The notes under the pieces are model-generated. The model did no database searches. It was not told the origin of the DNA and was given only the letters and a program-made list of their open reading frames with translations. From Caedibacter sp052030685 (GTDB taxonomy: Bacteria; Pseudomonadota; Gammaproteobacteria; Francisellales; Francisellaceae): a stretch of DNA of 64,000 nucleotides. The translations under genes and the position numbers were made by a program. The stretch lies in contig NZ_JBQAJM010000006.1 of NCBI RefSeq assembly GCF_052030685.1, positions 35,437 to 99,436 of the forward strand. Reading direction: 5' to 3'. Below, piece by piece: positions 63,620-64,000 of this stretch. The stretch's first letter is position 1. The number at the start of each line of letters is the position of its first letter.

Positions 63620-63949
63620 ATGAATATCCGTGATCTAGAATACATTATTGCCGTTGCTAAACATAAAAACTTCAATAAAGCAGCACAAGAATGCTTTGTC
63701 AGCCAACCGGCACTTAGCATGCAAATCAAAAAGCTTGAGGATGAGTTAGGTGTTGCCATTTTTGAACGTTTCCAAAAAAGCGTACTTGTGACCGCTATTG
63801 GACAGCAGATTATTGACAAAGCACAATCACTATTAACCATTGCCCAAGATATAAGAGACTTGGCAGCAATGCATAATAAAACGGAAGATCTATTGTTTAA
63901 AATTGCACGGCTGTCCCATCTACAAACCTTGAGCCAAAATAGTGCTTAA
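63620..63949 (+). pseudogene. oxyR: oxyR, broken at codon 95-96
   Basis: OxyR is the LysR-type peroxide sensor. From the ATG at 63620 the protein begins MNIRDLEYIIAVAKHKNFNK and matches the OxyR HTH to about residue 95 (VSQPALSMQIKKLEDELGVAIFER, TAIGQQIIDKAQSLL). OxyR should go on with a G-L-I-P-T type stretch into the effector domain; here it reads ARLSHLQT and stops after 110 residues. All residues sensing peroxide would be lost. The break coincides with GCACGGCTGTCCC, an insertion-sequence-like end. Whether the rest follows the insert is beyond the window. Confidence 0.7.
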
Positions 63950-64000
63950 AGTCTGATTTCCCCAGGCTGCTTTCTTACGCAATCCTTTGATGCCAACGTT
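63905..64000 (-). mobile_element. Probable end of an insertion sequence in oxyR, cut by window edge
   Basis: OxyR likeness ends at 63904, and GCACGGCTGTCCC starts at 63905, which looks like a terminal inverted repeat. On the minus strand an open frame enters from 64000 and ends at a TAG (63920-63922), giving the last 26 residues NVGIKGLRKKAAWGNQTLST and six more. The basic, Trp-containing tail ending just inside the repeat fits a transposase C-terminus, but I cannot name the family. Confidence 0.45.

Noticed and set aside
63600..63949. A simple frameshift in oxyR
   Set aside because: Neither of the other two forward frames continues with OxyR-like sequence after 63904, so an insertion or rearrangement fits better than a one-base change.

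Overview
The window is a chromosomal segment of an AT-rich gammaproteobacterium. It looks like a relative of Francisella (Francisellaceae/Fastidiosibacteraceae; this placement is inference). The best clues are: a free-standing, divergent RNA polymerase alpha-subunit gene (50049-51002, minus) away from any ribosomal-protein operon, which recalls the second alpha subunit (RpoA2) of Francisella; three MFS carriers of the Pht/Fpt phagosomal-transporter type; a Pcs-type phosphatidylcholine synthase; and an LetA/UvrY-uvrC pair. Most of the window is housekeeping DNA. No tRNA, rRNA, CRISPR array, prophage or secretion cluster was seen.

Layout. 1-3.3 kb is an accessory edge: a coiled-coil protein cut by the left border, two exported proteins (one a small PstS-like binding domain) and a small HTH protein. 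3.6-5.3 kb holds a porin facing fur. 5.5-10 kb holds ubiD, pcs, ubiX and a TerC-like DUF475 membrane protein, so the UbiX cofactor enzyme lies close to its client UbiD. 10-14.8 kb is the glycine cleavage system (gcvT-gcvH-gcvPA-gcvPB, minus). Then come rbgA and birA, and the pyruvate dehydrogenase operon aceE-aceF-lpd (22.8-16.9 kb, minus), closed by a clear terminator. 22.9-30.1 kb holds an MFS carrier and an envelope cluster (LpoB-like lipoprotein, two exported proteins, COG3014 lipoprotein, DUF2147 protein). 30.1-42.4 kb holds a Phd/VapC-type toxin-antitoxin pair, leuS-lptE, a DUF481 outer-membrane protein, an LptM-like lipoprotein, an AsmA-like protein, recG, a DinJ/YafQ pair, uvrC and a GacA/UvrY/LetA response regulator. 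42.6-49.9 kb holds rnd, purC-bamC, two exported proteins and two convergent MFS carriers. 50-54 kb holds rpoA2, a RodZ-like protein, nagZ and an MscS channel. 54-58.4 kb holds tmk-deoC-deoB, a YgfB/UPF0149 protein, an unlabelled 6S RNA gene with a good sigma-70 promoter (57.5-57.75 kb), and cvpA. 58.5-64 kb holds sthA, msrA, an atypical OmpR-type regulator with a degenerate receiver, parE, and an oxyR gene that breaks off at codon 95-96 where an apparent insertion sequence begins.

The less ordinary layer is non-coding. There are two MITE-like families. One is a 178-bp element with 18-bp perfect terminal inverted repeats and a 5-bp target duplication (28294-28471). The other is a ~120-bp element with ~24-bp imperfect termini and a CCCCTCACCC...GGGGAGAGG core (best copies 9998-10119, 12985-13100, 54080-54199, plus decayed copies). 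There are also short palindromes of the GGGCGTAT-n3-ATACGCCC and CTTCGACT...AGTCGAAG types. They lie in gaps between genes, often within a few bases of stop codons or Shine-Dalgarno sites. All assignments rest on reading the sequence and on family knowledge; no search was run.
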